NCBI GenBank assembly: GCA_964384095.1
Contig: CAYLKC010000032.1
Location: 1-20,949, forward strand
Length of the DNA: 20,949 nucleotides
Direction of reading: 5' to 3'
DNA from: JAITWN01 sp964384095
GTDB lineage: Bacteria; Pseudomonadota; Gammaproteobacteria; SZUA-140
The translations under genes were made by a program, and so were the position numbers. Below are positions 1 through 9,388 of the stretch, piece after piece. The notes beneath the pieces were generated by a model, which did no database searches, was not told the DNA's origin, and worked only from the letters and a program-made list of their open reading frames with translations. Position 1 is the stretch's first letter, and every line of letters begins with the position of its first letter.

Positions 1-55
1 TTAGAGCAGGGGACTCATAATCCCTTGGTCCCAGGTTCGAGTCCTGGCGGGCCCA
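1..55 (+). tRNA. tRNA-Ile2 (CAU anticodon), 3' part
   Basis: The 5' acceptor strand and part of the D arm lie before the window. An anticodon stem (9-13 with 21-25) closes the loop CTCATAA, with anticodon CAT at 16-18. The T arm is 31-35/43-47 around TTCGAGT. The acceptor 3' strand is 48-54 (CGGGCCC) with discriminator A55; CCA is not encoded (TCA follows). A CAU anticodon fits initiator Met, elongator Met or Ile2 (lysidine-modified by TilS). The variable-loop text CTTGGTC matches the E. coli ileX type, and G68 and G69 imply the C4-G69 and C5-G68 pairs described as TilS determinants, which elongator Met lacks. I therefore infer Ile2 decoding AUA. Elongator Met is the alternative. Confidence 0.78.
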
Positions 56-82
56 TCATAGTCATCCGGACGCGTGCGGCAT

Positions 83-1618
<1,536 letters not shown>

Positions 1619-1627
1619 GGGACCTCC

Positions 1628-2845
1628 TCAGTCGCTTGCGCCGGCAATCCTCAGGGCCTCGATGACCTCCCGGCCCGGATGTCCGTCCGCGACCATGTCC
1701 GCCGAGTGCTGGAACCGGCTCAACGCGCGCCGCGTCGACGGGCCGAGGATGCCGTCGGACGGACCGGGCTCGAAGCCGAGGCGGTCCAGGTCGCGCTGGA
1801 TCTGCCTGACTTCCTCGCGCGACAGCCGCGGCGCGTCCTCGGGCGGCGGGCGGCGCAGGGCCGGCGCGCCGGCGATGCGGTCGGCGAGATGTCCGACCGA
1901 CAGCGCGAAGAATTCCGAACGGTTCCAGCGCATGATCACGTTGAAGTTGTCGTAGACCAGGAACGCCGGCCCGGCGTGACCGGCCGGCACCAGCAGCGCG
2001 GCCTCGATGTCCTCCGCGGGGAGGTCCTCGCCGAAGGCCGTGCGCACGCCGAGCCGTTGCCATTCCGTCAGTGACTGGCGCTGGCCGCGGCCGGCCAGCT
2101 CATACGAAAAATCCTTCGGCAGCGTGACCTCGCGGCCCCAGCGCTGCTCGGCCTTCCAGCCGATCCCGCGCAGGAAGTTGCCGGCCGAGGCCATCGCGTC
2201 CGGGATGCTGCTCCACAGGTCGCGCCTGCCGTCGCCGTCGCCGTCGACTGCATAGCGAAGGAACACCGAGGGCATGAACTGCACATGTCCCATCGCCCCG
2301 GCCCACGAGCCCTGCATGCGGTCGGCGCTGATGTCGCCGGCATCGATGATGCGCAGCGCGTCGATCAGCTCGCCGGTGAAGTACTCGCTGCGACGCGGGT
2401 CGCAGGCCAGTGTCGCCAGCGAATCCGGCACCGGCATATTGCCGAAGTTGCGGCCGAAGTTGGTCTCCATGCCCCAGAACGACACCAACACATGCGCCGG
2501 TACGCCGGTCTCGCGCTGCACGCGGTCGAACAGCGCGCGATGCTGTGCAATCAGGGCCTGGCCCTGTTCGATGCGCTGGCCGGTGACGCGGCGGTTGAAA
2601 TAGTCGGCAAACGTCGTCGTGAACTCGGGCTGGGCGCGATCGAGCTCGATGACGCGATCGATATGGCTGACCCGACCGAGCACCTCGTCGACGACGGTGC
2701 GCGAGATGCCCTGGTCGAGTGCGCGGGCCTGCAGCCCGGCGACGCATTCGGCGAAGCCGGAGGCAGGGGCGCTTGCCGGCATCGCCAGCGTGAACACAGC
2801 GCCGGCGAGCAGCGACATCGGCCATCCGGCGAGTCTGAACGTCAT
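1628..2845 (-). CDS. MltB-type lytic murein transglycosylase with peptidoglycan-binding domain
   Basis: A 405-residue exported enzyme of the GH103/MltB family, expected to cleave the MurNAc-GlcNAc bond of periplasmic murein with formation of 1,6-anhydroMurNAc. An N-terminal signal peptide (about 1-29, ending ASAPASG) has no lipobox, so this is a soluble or weakly attached form rather than the lipoprotein MltB. Catalytic Glu127 lies in GMETNFG, followed by SWAGAMGHVQFMPS (180-193) and the DGDGDGRRDL loop (201-210). A PG_binding_1 domain is at about 342-400 (QRDLDRLGFEPGPSDGILG). The frame stays open much further upstream, but ATG at 2845 is chosen because it begins the signal peptide and has GGAGG about 10 nt before it. 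The gene lies upstream of the kinase with a 9-nt gap and diverges from the phospholipase D gene. Confidence 0.93.
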   Translation of the reverse strand: MTFRLAGWPMSLLAGAVFTLAMPASAPASGFAECVAGLQARALDQGISRTVVDEVLGRVSHIDRVIELDRAQPEFTTTFADYFNRRVTGQRIEQGQALIAQHRALFDRVQRETGVPAHVLVSFWGMETNFGRNFGNMPVPDSLATLACDPRRSEYFTGELIDALRIIDAGDISADRMQGSWAGAMGHVQFMPSVFLRYAVDGDGDGRRDLWSSIPDAMASAGNFLRGIGWKAEQRWGREVTLPKDFSYELAGRGQRQSLTEWQRLGVRTAFGEDLPAEDIEAALLVPAGHAGPAFLVYDNFNVIMRWNRSEFFALSVGHLADRIAGAPALRRPPPEDAPRLSREEVRQIQRDLDRLGFEPGPSDGILGPSTRRALSRFQHSADMVADGHPGREVIEALRIAGASD

Positions 2846-2950
2846 GATTCTGCAACCTCCCGCAATGATCGCCCTGCGATTCCGGGCACAGCATACTATG
2901 ACTTGTATCGGGAGATAAACGACCGCCCTGAGCCGCGGGTATCGGCGCGC

Positions 2951-2956
2951 TATAAT
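2951..2956 (+). promoter_or_regulatory. Candidate -10 element for the phospholipase D gene
   Basis: A perfect TATAAT lies 45 nt before the ATG at 3002, in the 156-bp divergent intergenic region. No good -35 hexamer is visible 16-18 nt upstream, so it would be a weak or activator-dependent promoter. Bases 2890-2920 are the most AT-rich part of the region and may hold the promoter for the opposite-strand transglycosylase/kinase unit, but no convincing hexamer pair was found there. Confidence 0.4.
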
Positions 2957-3001
2957 CGACCCTGCGGCCCGCCCGCCTTGAATTCCACAACGGAGCCAGG
3001 A

Positions 3002-4174
3002 ATGTCCCGAGCGCCACCGCGCAAGTACCGGTATCCCTGGCGGGCGGGTAATCGCTTCGAATTGCTCGTCGACGGTCCCGCGTTCATCCCGCCGATGCTC
3101 GCGGCGATCAGGTCCGCCCGCCGTTATGTATTCCTCGAGATGTACCTGGTCGAATCCGGTGCACTGGCCGATCGCTTCATCGAGGCGCTGTCCGCCGCGG
3201 CCGGCCGCGGTGTCGGGGTGCGCATGCTGCTCGACGATTTCGGCGCGCTGCGGCTGTCGCGCGCAGACCGTGAGCGGCTGCGGGATGCCGGGATACGGCT
3301 GGCGTTCTACAATCCGTTCCGGCTGGAGAAGCTCTTCGACAATCTTGCCCGTGACCATCGCAAACTGCTGCTCGTCGACGGCGAGGTCGCTTTTACCGGC
3401 GGCGCCGGTATCACCGATGCCTTCGACTCGCCGGATCCGCACCTCCCCACCTGGCGCGAGACCATGGTGCGAATCGAGGGCCCCGTGGTCGCGGACTGGC
3501 AGGCGGAGTTCTGCGCGCTGTGGCAGCGTCACGGCGTTCAGCGTGAAACCCCGGATCCGGTCACCGCGGCCGCCGTGAGTCCCGTCGTGGCGCCCGGCCT
3601 GTCCGGCCGCTTGACCTTGATTCGCGGCCCGGCGACCCAGGAGATCAAGCGATCTCTGCTGCGCGAGGTTGACGCCGCGCGCCGCCGGGTCTGGTTCTCA
3701 ACCGCGTATTTCATCCCGTCCTGGCGCATCCGACGCGCGCTGCGGCGGGCAGCGAGTCGCGGCGTCGACGTGCGGCTCCTGCTCGCGGGGCCGAGCACCG
3801 ACCATCCATCCGTGCGTCACGCAGGCCATCGATTCTACGCGCGCCTGCTCGAGAACGGGGTGCGCATCTTCGAATATCAGCCGCGGGTGCTGCATCACAA
3901 GATCGTCCTCTGCGATGACTGGGTGACGGTCGGCTCATGCAACTTCGACCGCTGGAACCTGCGCTGGAATCTCGAGGCCAACCAGGAGATCGAGGACGCC
4001 GGCTTCGCCGATCGCACCGCTGCGATGTTCGGCGACGACTTTGCCGAGTGCGTGGAGATCCGTCCCGAGGACTGGCGCCGGCGGCCGTGGTGGTCGCGTG
4101 TCGCGGAATCCTGGTGGGGTCGGGTCGATCTGTGGCTGAACCGATTTTTCGGTAGCGGGCTGGGGCGCGACTGA
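3002..4174 (+). CDS. Phospholipase D family cardiolipin synthase (ClsB-like)
   Basis: A 390-residue protein with two HKD motifs: H119-x-K121-x4-D126 and H298-x-K300-x4-D305. Family knowledge: paired HKD motifs form one active site that transfers phosphatidyl groups through a phospho-histidine intermediate, making cardiolipin. The N-terminus (WRAGNRFELLVDG) and the absence of N-terminal membrane helices resemble E. coli ClsB rather than ClsA. The C-terminal 35 residues are Trp- and Arg-rich (WRRRPWWSRVAESWWGRV) and look like an amphipathic membrane-association segment. ATG at 3002 has GGAG six nt upstream; the open frame reaching back to 2285 is antisense to the transglycosylase and is not used. 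Substrate preference (phosphatidylglycerol, phosphatidylethanolamine or another alcohol) cannot be read from the sequence. Confidence 0.9.
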   Translation: MSRAPPRKYRYPWRAGNRFELLVDGPAFIPPMLAAIRSARRYVFLEMYLVESGALADRFIEALSAAAGRGVGVRMLLDDFGALRLSRADRERLRDAGIRLAFYNPFRLEKLFDNLARDHRKLLLVDGEVAFTGGAGITDAFDSPDPHLPTWRETMVRIEGPVVADWQAEFCALWQRHGVQRETPDPVTAAAVSPVVAPGLSGRLTLIRGPATQEIKRSLLREVDAARRRVWFSTAYFIPSWRIRRALRRAASRGVDVRLLLAGPSTDHPSVRHAGHRFYARLLENGVRIFEYQPRVLHHKIVLCDDWVTVGSCNFDRWNLRWNLEANQEIEDAGFADRTAAMFGDDFAECVEIRPEDWRRRPWWSRVAESWWGRVDLWLNRFFGSGLGRD

Positions 4175-4236
4175 TCGCATCCGCACGCGTTATCCTTTAT
4201 CCTCGCACTGTTCGTTTCCGGGAGGCCGCCGTCTCG

Positions 4237-5736
4237 ATGTACCGTAATCCTGTCGTCGCCGTCATCGCGGCGTGCGTGATGGCCTGGCAGGCGCCGGTGT
4301 TTGCCGACGATGCGAAGGATAACGCGCATGCCCTCGACGAGGTGGTCCGCGAGGTCCTCAGCCGCCATCCTGACCTTGAACTCGCCCGCCTCGACGCAGT
4401 GATCGCCGGGACCGAGCTCCTGCGCCTCGACGCCGGACTCGATCCGCAGCTCACCGCGCGCGTCGCGATCAGCGATGACCGTACGCCGGTCTTCAGCGAC
4501 TTCCAGCCGGCGGAGACACTGACCGGCACGATCAGCGGTACGCTGACCCAGCCCTTCGCCGGCGGCGGCACATTGAGCACGACCGCGGAATATGCGCGCA
4601 CGCGCCAGCGCTTCACCTCGCCATTCGCGAACCAGCTGGCACTGATCAACCCGGCCTATCGCGGTGGCCTCAGCGTCAGTTATCGCCATCCGCTGCTGCG
4701 CGGTGAGGGGCGGCCCGAGGTCCGTGATGCGCTGACGGCCGCCGGCGCCGAGCGCGATGCCTTGCGCATCCAGCGCCTGATCGTAGCCCGCGGACTCGCG
4801 CTACAGGCACTGACGGCCTCGTTCCGGTTGCTTGCCGATGACGTCGGTATCCGGCTAGCCGGCATCGGCGTCGAGCGCGCCGAACGGCTGGTTGAATACC
4901 TGCGCTTCCGTGAGGATTTCGGACTGGTCGAGTCCGCCGAGCGTATCCAGATGGAGGCGTTGCTCGCGTTGCGCCGGCTCGAACTGCAACGGGCGCGGGC
5001 GCAGAAGCATGCGAGTCGCGTCGAGCTGAATCGCCTGATGCTGCGCGCGCCGGAGGCGCCGCTCGAACTCAGGCCGGTACGCGGGCTGCCGCCGCCGGGC
5101 ACGCCGTCGATCGAGGAGGCCGTCGAACGTGCCCGCACACTGCGGCCCGAGTTCCGACTGATCGAACACCGGCTCGAGGCCGAGGAGGCGCGTCTGCGCG
5201 TGGCGCGTGACGCCGGCAGACCCCGGCTCGACCTCGTCGCCGAGCTGGGGGTGTTTGCGCTCGATCGCCGTCCACTCGATGCCGCGAGCGTCGACTTCAA
5301 TGACCGCTTTGCCGGAATTGCGGTGGAACTGAGCGACAGCCTTGGCCGGCGCGCCGCGAAGGCCGGCGTCTTGCGTTCAGAGCTCGAGTCGTTGCGCCTG
5401 CGGGCGGAGTCTGCGCGTGCCGTCGAGCAGGTGCGCGATGAGCTCGCCCGTGTCCAGGCGACGATCGCAACCGGCGCCGAGACCCTGCGCCTGCTGCGCC
5501 AGCGCGCCGTTGCCGAGGGCCGCAAGTTCGAGGCCGAGATGGCGCGCTATCGTGACGGCCGCTCGGATACTGCGACGGTGATCCAGTTCGAGGGCGAGCT
5601 GATGGTTGCCGAGCTCGAGGCCGAATTGCAGGCGCTGGCGTTGTGGCTGGCCGATTGCCAGTTCTCGTGGTCGCGGGGGACACTGTTCGGGGAGATGGGT
5701 ATAGACCTCGAGGCGACGCGCGGGGACGGTTCGTGA
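4237..5736 (+). CDS. TolC-family outer membrane efflux protein
   Basis: A 499-residue exported protein with a signal peptide (cleavage likely after A23 in APVFA-DD). The rest has the duplicated OEP pattern: two long helical hairpin regions (about 175-285 and 300-490, rich in Ala, Arg, Glu and Leu with heptad spacing) alternating with beta segments (about 80-165 and 325-365). Such proteins trimerise into an outer-membrane channel and periplasmic tunnel. The start has GGGAGG about 11 nt upstream, rather far. The stop TGA overlaps the GTG start of the RND permease (GTGA), indicating translational coupling. The 62-nt gap before the gene has an AT-rich patch (TTATCCTTTATCC at 4190-4202) that could include a -10. 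The substrate is unknown. Confidence 0.88.
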   Translation: MYRNPVVAVIAACVMAWQAPVFADDAKDNAHALDEVVREVLSRHPDLELARLDAVIAGTELLRLDAGLDPQLTARVAISDDRTPVFSDFQPAETLTGTISGTLTQPFAGGGTLSTTAEYARTRQRFTSPFANQLALINPAYRGGLSVSYRHPLLRGEGRPEVRDALTAAGAERDALRIQRLIVARGLALQALTASFRLLADDVGIRLAGIGVERAERLVEYLRFREDFGLVESAERIQMEALLALRRLELQRARAQKHASRVELNRLMLRAPEAPLELRPVRGLPPPGTPSIEEAVERARTLRPEFRLIEHRLEAEEARLRVARDAGRPRLDLVAELGVFALDRRPLDAASVDFNDRFAGIAVELSDSLGRRAAKAGVLRSELESLRLRAESARAVEQVRDELARVQATIATGAETLRLLRQRAVAEGRKFEAEMARYRDGRSDTATVIQFEGELMVAELEAELQALALWLADCQFSWSRGTLFGEMGIDLEATRGDGS

Positions 5737-8700
5737 AGGCCCTGATCGAATTCTTCATCCGCCGCGGGCTGGTGGTGAACCTGGCCTCGCTGATGCTGCT
5801 GTTCGGCGGCATCTATGCCGCGCTGAATATCCAGCGCGAGGCATTCCCGAGCGTCAATTTCGACGTCGTCGTCATCAATGCGGTCTATCTCGGCGCCTCG
5901 CCGCGCGACGTCGAGTCACGCCTGGTGATCCCGATCGAGCGCGAACTCAAGGGCGTCGACGGCATCCGCTCGGTGCGTTCGACTGCGTATCAGGGCACGA
6001 TGCAGATGCTGATCGAGATCGATCCCGCTTACGAGGATCGCGCTCGCCTGGTCGCCGAGGTGCAGCAGGCGATCGATCGCGCCGACCTCCCCGTCGACCT
6101 GCCGTCGGACCCGCTGATCACCGAAGTCAAATCGGAGCAGACGCCGGTGCTGTCGTTCTCGGTGTTCGGTGATATGGATGCGCTGTCGCTGAAGCGGCTC
6201 GGCGACCTGATCGAGAATGATGTGCTGGCAATCCCGGGCGTCGCCCGCGTGCTGATCCAGGGTGAGCACAAGGAGGAGATCCGCATCGTGCCCGATCCGG
6301 AGCGCATGCGCCGTCATCGCGTCGCGATCGGCGATCTGGCGCGCCTGGTGCAGGGCTGGAACGTCACCGCGCCCGGCGGGCGCCTGCAATCTCCGGAAGG
6401 GCAGAGCATCCTGCGCATCACCGGCGAATTCACCTCGGCCGAGGATGCCGCGAACCTCGTGATTCGCGCGACCGAGCGGGGCGACGTGCTGCGTCTCGGT
6501 GATGTCGCCGAGGTCAGCGAGGCGCTGGAGCGGCCGCGCCGCTATGTCGCCGCCCAGGGCATCCCGTCGATCAACATGATCGTGCTCAAGCGCGGCCATG
6601 CCGATCTGCTCGATCTCGTCGACCGCGTGCGTGACTATCTCGGTACCGTGCCCGAACGCTATGGCGAGGCGCTGTCGGTTGAGATCTACGATGATTTCTC
6701 GACCGTGACCCGGCTCCGTCTCGGGGTGCTGACCAGCAATGGCGCGATCGGCCTGGTGCTGGTGCTGGCGACACTGCTGCTGTTCCTGCGCCCGGCGGTC
6801 GCATTCACGACTGCGCTGGGGCTGCCGATCGTCTTCTTCTCAGGGCTCGCGCTGCTGTACCTGTCGGGCGTGACGCTGAACCTGCTGACCATGTTCGGCT
6901 TCATCATGGTGCTCGGCCTGATGGTGGACAACGCGATCATCATCGGCGAGAACGTGACCTGGCACATGGAACGCGGGCTGCCTTCGGATGAAGCGGCGGC
7001 GACCGGCACCTGGGAATTGACCGGGCCGGTTACCGCGACGGTGCTGACGACGATCGTTGCCTTCCTGCCGCTGATGTTCATGGAGGGGATCATCGGCAAG
7101 TTTGTCGTCGCGATCCCGGTCGTCGTCGTGACCCTGCTGTTCCTGTCGTGGCTCCATGCCTTGTTTATCCTCCCCAATCATATTCGTGATGTCGCCCGTG
7201 CACGCGCCCACCCGCCGGAGCGCGCGCTGTTCCGCTGGCTGAACGCGGGCTATGGCTGGCTGCTGCGCGGCGCGGTGCGCTGGCGTTACCTGACCGTGCT
7301 GTTGACCATTGCCGCGCTCGCAGGCGCCTTCAGTCTGGGCGGGCAGATGCGCTTCCAGCTCTTCCCGCCCGGCGCCGAGTCGCAGTTCTACCTGCGCGTC
7401 AACATGCCGGTCGGCACGACGCTCGAACAGACCCGGGATGCCTTGTTCCGGCTCGACCGCGAGGTGCGCGCGCGGATCGACCCCGCAGTGCTGGAGACCA
7501 CGACCCTGGTCGCCGGCGAGAACAGCGCTGACCAGCGCGAGCAGATGAAACAGATCGGCGACCGCTTCGGTTTCGTGCGTGTGATCCTGGTGCCGTTCAC
7601 CGAACGCGAGATCACCGCGCTCGAGGTCATGGACCACGTACAGGCGGAGATCCCGGCGTTGTTCCCGGACATGACGATCAGCTTCGCGATGGAGTCGATG
7701 GGGCCGCCGGTCGGGCGGGCGTTGCAGGTCGAGATCACCGGTCGCGACAACGGCGCTCGCGACGAATCGGCGCGCCGTCTGATGGCCCTGTTGTCGGAGG
7801 TGGACGGTGTCTACGCGATCGAGAGTGATCTCGAGCCCGGCGATCCCGAGTTGCATATTGAACTCGATCGCGAACTCGCCGCCTTTGCCGGCGTCGACCT
7901 GGCGACGGTCGCGAGTCATATCCGCGCGGCCTTCGACGGTCTCGTCGTGTCGACACTGATTCGCGGCACCGAGGAGATCGACGTGACGATCCGCTATCCC
8001 GAACACGCCCAGCAGGACCCCGGGGCGCTGATGGGGCTCGAGATCCCGAATGCCCGCGGTGGTCTCGTGCCGCTGCAGCGCATCGGCCGCCTCGTCGAAG
8101 TGCCGGGCGCGACCGCGATCCGCCACAAGGACGGCGAGCGCCTCGTCAGCGTCTCGGCCGAGGTCGATCGCCAGGCCATCACCTCGCATGAGCTCAACAG
8201 CCTGGTGCGCGAGCGCGCGGCGGAGTGGCGGGTCGAGGCGTCACCGCCGGTACGCTACAACCTCGGTGGCGAGCAGGAGCGCGCTGAGGAATCGGTGGCC
8301 GGGCTGATCTTCAGCTTCGCGTTCGCGCTGCTCGCGATCTTCGTGATCCTCGCGATCCAGTTCAATCGACTGGGCTATCCGCTGCTGGTCATGCTCGCGA
8401 TCCCGTTCGGCGCAATCGGCATCATCGTCGGCTTCCTGCTGCACGGCCACCCGCTGTCGTTCATGGCGCTGATGGGCTTCGTCGCGCTGTGCGGCGTCGT
8501 CGTCAATGCGTCGCTGATAATGGCGGTATTCATCCAGCGTCTGATCGCGCAGGGCGTACCCTGGCGCGAGGCCGTCGTCGAGTCCGGGCAACGCCGCCTG
8601 CGCGCCGTGCTGCTGACGACGATCACCACTGTCGTCGGCCTGCTGCCGACTGCCTACGGCTGGGGCGGGCATGACCCCTTCGTCGCGCCGATGGCGCTGG

Positions 8701-8834
8701 CGCTGTCGTGGGGGCTGATGTTCTCGACACTGATCACGCTGTTCTCGATCCCGGCCGCGCTGGGCGTCGGTATGGATTTCAAGGCATTGTTTCGTATTAT
8801 TTTTTCAGCGGGAGCGCGGCGACAGCCCGGCTAA
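5733..8834 (+). CDS. RND efflux permease (HAE-like), inner membrane
   Basis: A 1033-residue RND pump with the usual plan: TM1 (about 12-30), first periplasmic porter domain (to about 335), TM2-6 (about 336-500), second periplasmic domain (about 570-855), TM8-12 (about 860-1015). RND pumps export substrates using the proton gradient. The TM4 motif is GLMVDNAIIIGEN (Asp399, then Asn400 where AcrB has Asp408). In TM10 the segment is GVVVNASL, so the AcrB Lys940 position appears to be Val924. GTG at 5733 is chosen because it overlaps the tolC-like stop by 4 nt and begins the typical N-terminus just before TM1; an upstream in-frame ATG at 5643 would add 30 atypical residues. No periplasmic adaptor (MFP) gene is adjacent. 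Confidence 0.92.
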   Translation: MKALIEFFIRRGLVVNLASLMLLFGGIYAALNIQREAFPSVNFDVVVINAVYLGASPRDVESRLVIPIERELKGVDGIRSVRSTAYQGTMQMLIEIDPAYEDRARLVAEVQQAIDRADLPVDLPSDPLITEVKSEQTPVLSFSVFGDMDALSLKRLGDLIENDVLAIPGVARVLIQGEHKEEIRIVPDPERMRRHRVAIGDLARLVQGWNVTAPGGRLQSPEGQSILRITGEFTSAEDAANLVIRATERGDVLRLGDVAEVSEALERPRRYVAAQGIPSINMIVLKRGHADLLDLVDRVRDYLGTVPERYGEALSVEIYDDFSTVTRLRLGVLTSNGAIGLVLVLATLLLFLRPAVAFTTALGLPIVFFSGLALLYLSGVTLNLLTMFGFIMVLGLMVDNAIIIGENVTWHMERGLPSDEAAATGTWELTGPVTATVLTTIVAFLPLMFMEGIIGKFVVAIPVVVVTLLFLSWLHALFILPNHIRDVARARAHPPERALFRWLNAGYGWLLRGAVRWRYLTVLLTIAALAGAFSLGGQMRFQLFPPGAESQFYLRVNMPVGTTLEQTRDALFRLDREVRARIDPAVLETTTLVAGENSADQREQMKQIGDRFGFVRVILVPFTEREITALEVMDHVQAEIPALFPDMTISFAMESMGPPVGRALQVEITGRDNGARDESARRLMALLSEVDGVYAIESDLEPGDPELHIELDRELAAFAGVDLATVASHIRAAFDGLVVSTLIRGTEEIDVTIRYPEHAQQDPGALMGLEIPNARGGLVPLQRIGRLVEVPGATAIRHKDGERLVSVSAEVDRQAITSHELNSLVRERAAEWRVEASPPVRYNLGGEQERAEESVAGLIFSFAFALLAIFVILAIQFNRLGYPLLVMLAIPFGAIGIIVGFLLHGHPLSFMALMGFVALCGVVVNASLIMAVFIQRLIAQGVPWREAVVESGQRRLRAVLLTTITTVVGLLPTAYGWGGHDPFVAPMALALSWGLMFSTLITLFSIPAALGVGMDFKALFRIIFSAGARRQPG

Positions 8835-9146
8835 TCGCGGTCTCCCCTGAACTTTTGCCGGGATTCCCCGTCTACATTGGCAAGTTCGTCGAGGCCTGTA
8901 TGACAGCTAAGGCCGACAGGGATTTCGCGCCTTGGCGAGCTTGCCCCCCGATGCTTTCATGGAAGAACGCCCAAAGGCGGCTGCCCTGCCGGCACCCCGA
9001 TATTGGCGCATGCCTTCGCATTGCCGATAAAAAGAGGTATGTGTCCTGATAATTTCAACGATCGCGAGGGCTTGTCGAGTGCCGCTGACGATGCGCGACC
9101 ACCTATCAGCGGAGCGTGCCACAGCCCGGCGCTGACATTATGATGA

Positions 9147-9163
9147 TCATACTTTTGGTATGA
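9147..9163. promoter_or_regulatory. Perfect dyad TCATAC-N5-GTATGA, possible operator
   Basis: A 6-bp perfect inverted repeat with a TTTTG spacer in an AT-rich patch about 100 bp before the candidate -10 of the repeat lipoprotein. The text just before it (ATGATCAT, 9143-9150) is itself a palindrome. The spacing and symmetry would suit a dimeric regulator, but one occurrence cannot establish function, and the length is within what chance allows. Confidence 0.25.
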
Positions 9164-9263
9164 ATATCGTCGTCCTCAAAGTGGCCCGAAGGAACGGTTC
9201 GTATCCGGATCGCGTCCTTCCGAGAGAAGGGCCTGCTCCCTGTAATCAACGTATAGATAGCGG

Positions 9264-9269
9264 TATAAT
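9264..9269 (+). promoter_or_regulatory. Candidate -10 element of the repeat lipoprotein gene
   Basis: A perfect TATAAT in an AT-rich setting. The best -35 candidate is weak (CTGTAA at 9240-9245, 18-nt spacer). A start near 9276 would give a leader of about 113 nt before the ATG at 9389. Confidence 0.4.
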
Positions 9270-9284
9270 CAGCGGTCACACCTA

Positions 9285-9300
9285 TGCGCCTTCCGGCGCA
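9285..9300 (+). other. Leader hairpin TGCGCC-TTCC-GGCGCA
   Basis: A perfect 6-bp, GC-rich stem with a 4-nt loop, placed about 10 nt after the predicted transcription start and about 90 nt before the lipoprotein ATG. It could stabilise the 5' end of the long mRNA. No T tract follows, so it is not an intrinsic terminator. Confidence 0.35.
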
Positions 9301-9388
9301 GTGTCAGGATGATCCAGGATGTGGTGATGAGGCTGTCTGTCGCCAAATGCTGTCCGATCGCCTGGCTCCACCCGCAGGCGAACCCCCG

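Larger units (their letters stand above)
8835..9388. other. Long intergenic region between RND permease and repeat lipoprotein
   Basis: A 554-bp stretch with no credible gene. Small open frames on either strand have no homology I recognise, no good ribosome site and no codon bias. Base composition is less GC-rich than the flanking genes, especially 9010-9060 and 9136-9170. I see no intrinsic terminator with a T tract after the RND stop. Separately listed items are a dyad at 9147-9163, a TATAAT at 9264-9269 and a leader hairpin at 9285-9300. Confidence 0.7.

Noticed and set aside
56..82. Terminator between the tRNA and the kinase gene
   Set aside because: Only a 3-bp inverted match is present and there is no T tract.
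2285..3001. N-terminal extension of the phospholipase D frame
   Set aside because: Antisense to the transglycosylase; the ClsB-like N-terminus begins at 3002.
2846..3532. N-terminal extension of the transglycosylase frame
   Set aside because: It is antisense to the phospholipase D gene and would bury the signal peptide; ATG 2845 has a good ribosome site.
8938..8955. TTGGC-TTGC string considered as a sigma-54 promoter
   Set aside because: GG to GC spacing is 7 nt instead of 10.
8907..9122. Small minus-strand open frame in the long intergenic region
   Set aside because: No ribosome site, no recognisable motif, composition not like a gene.
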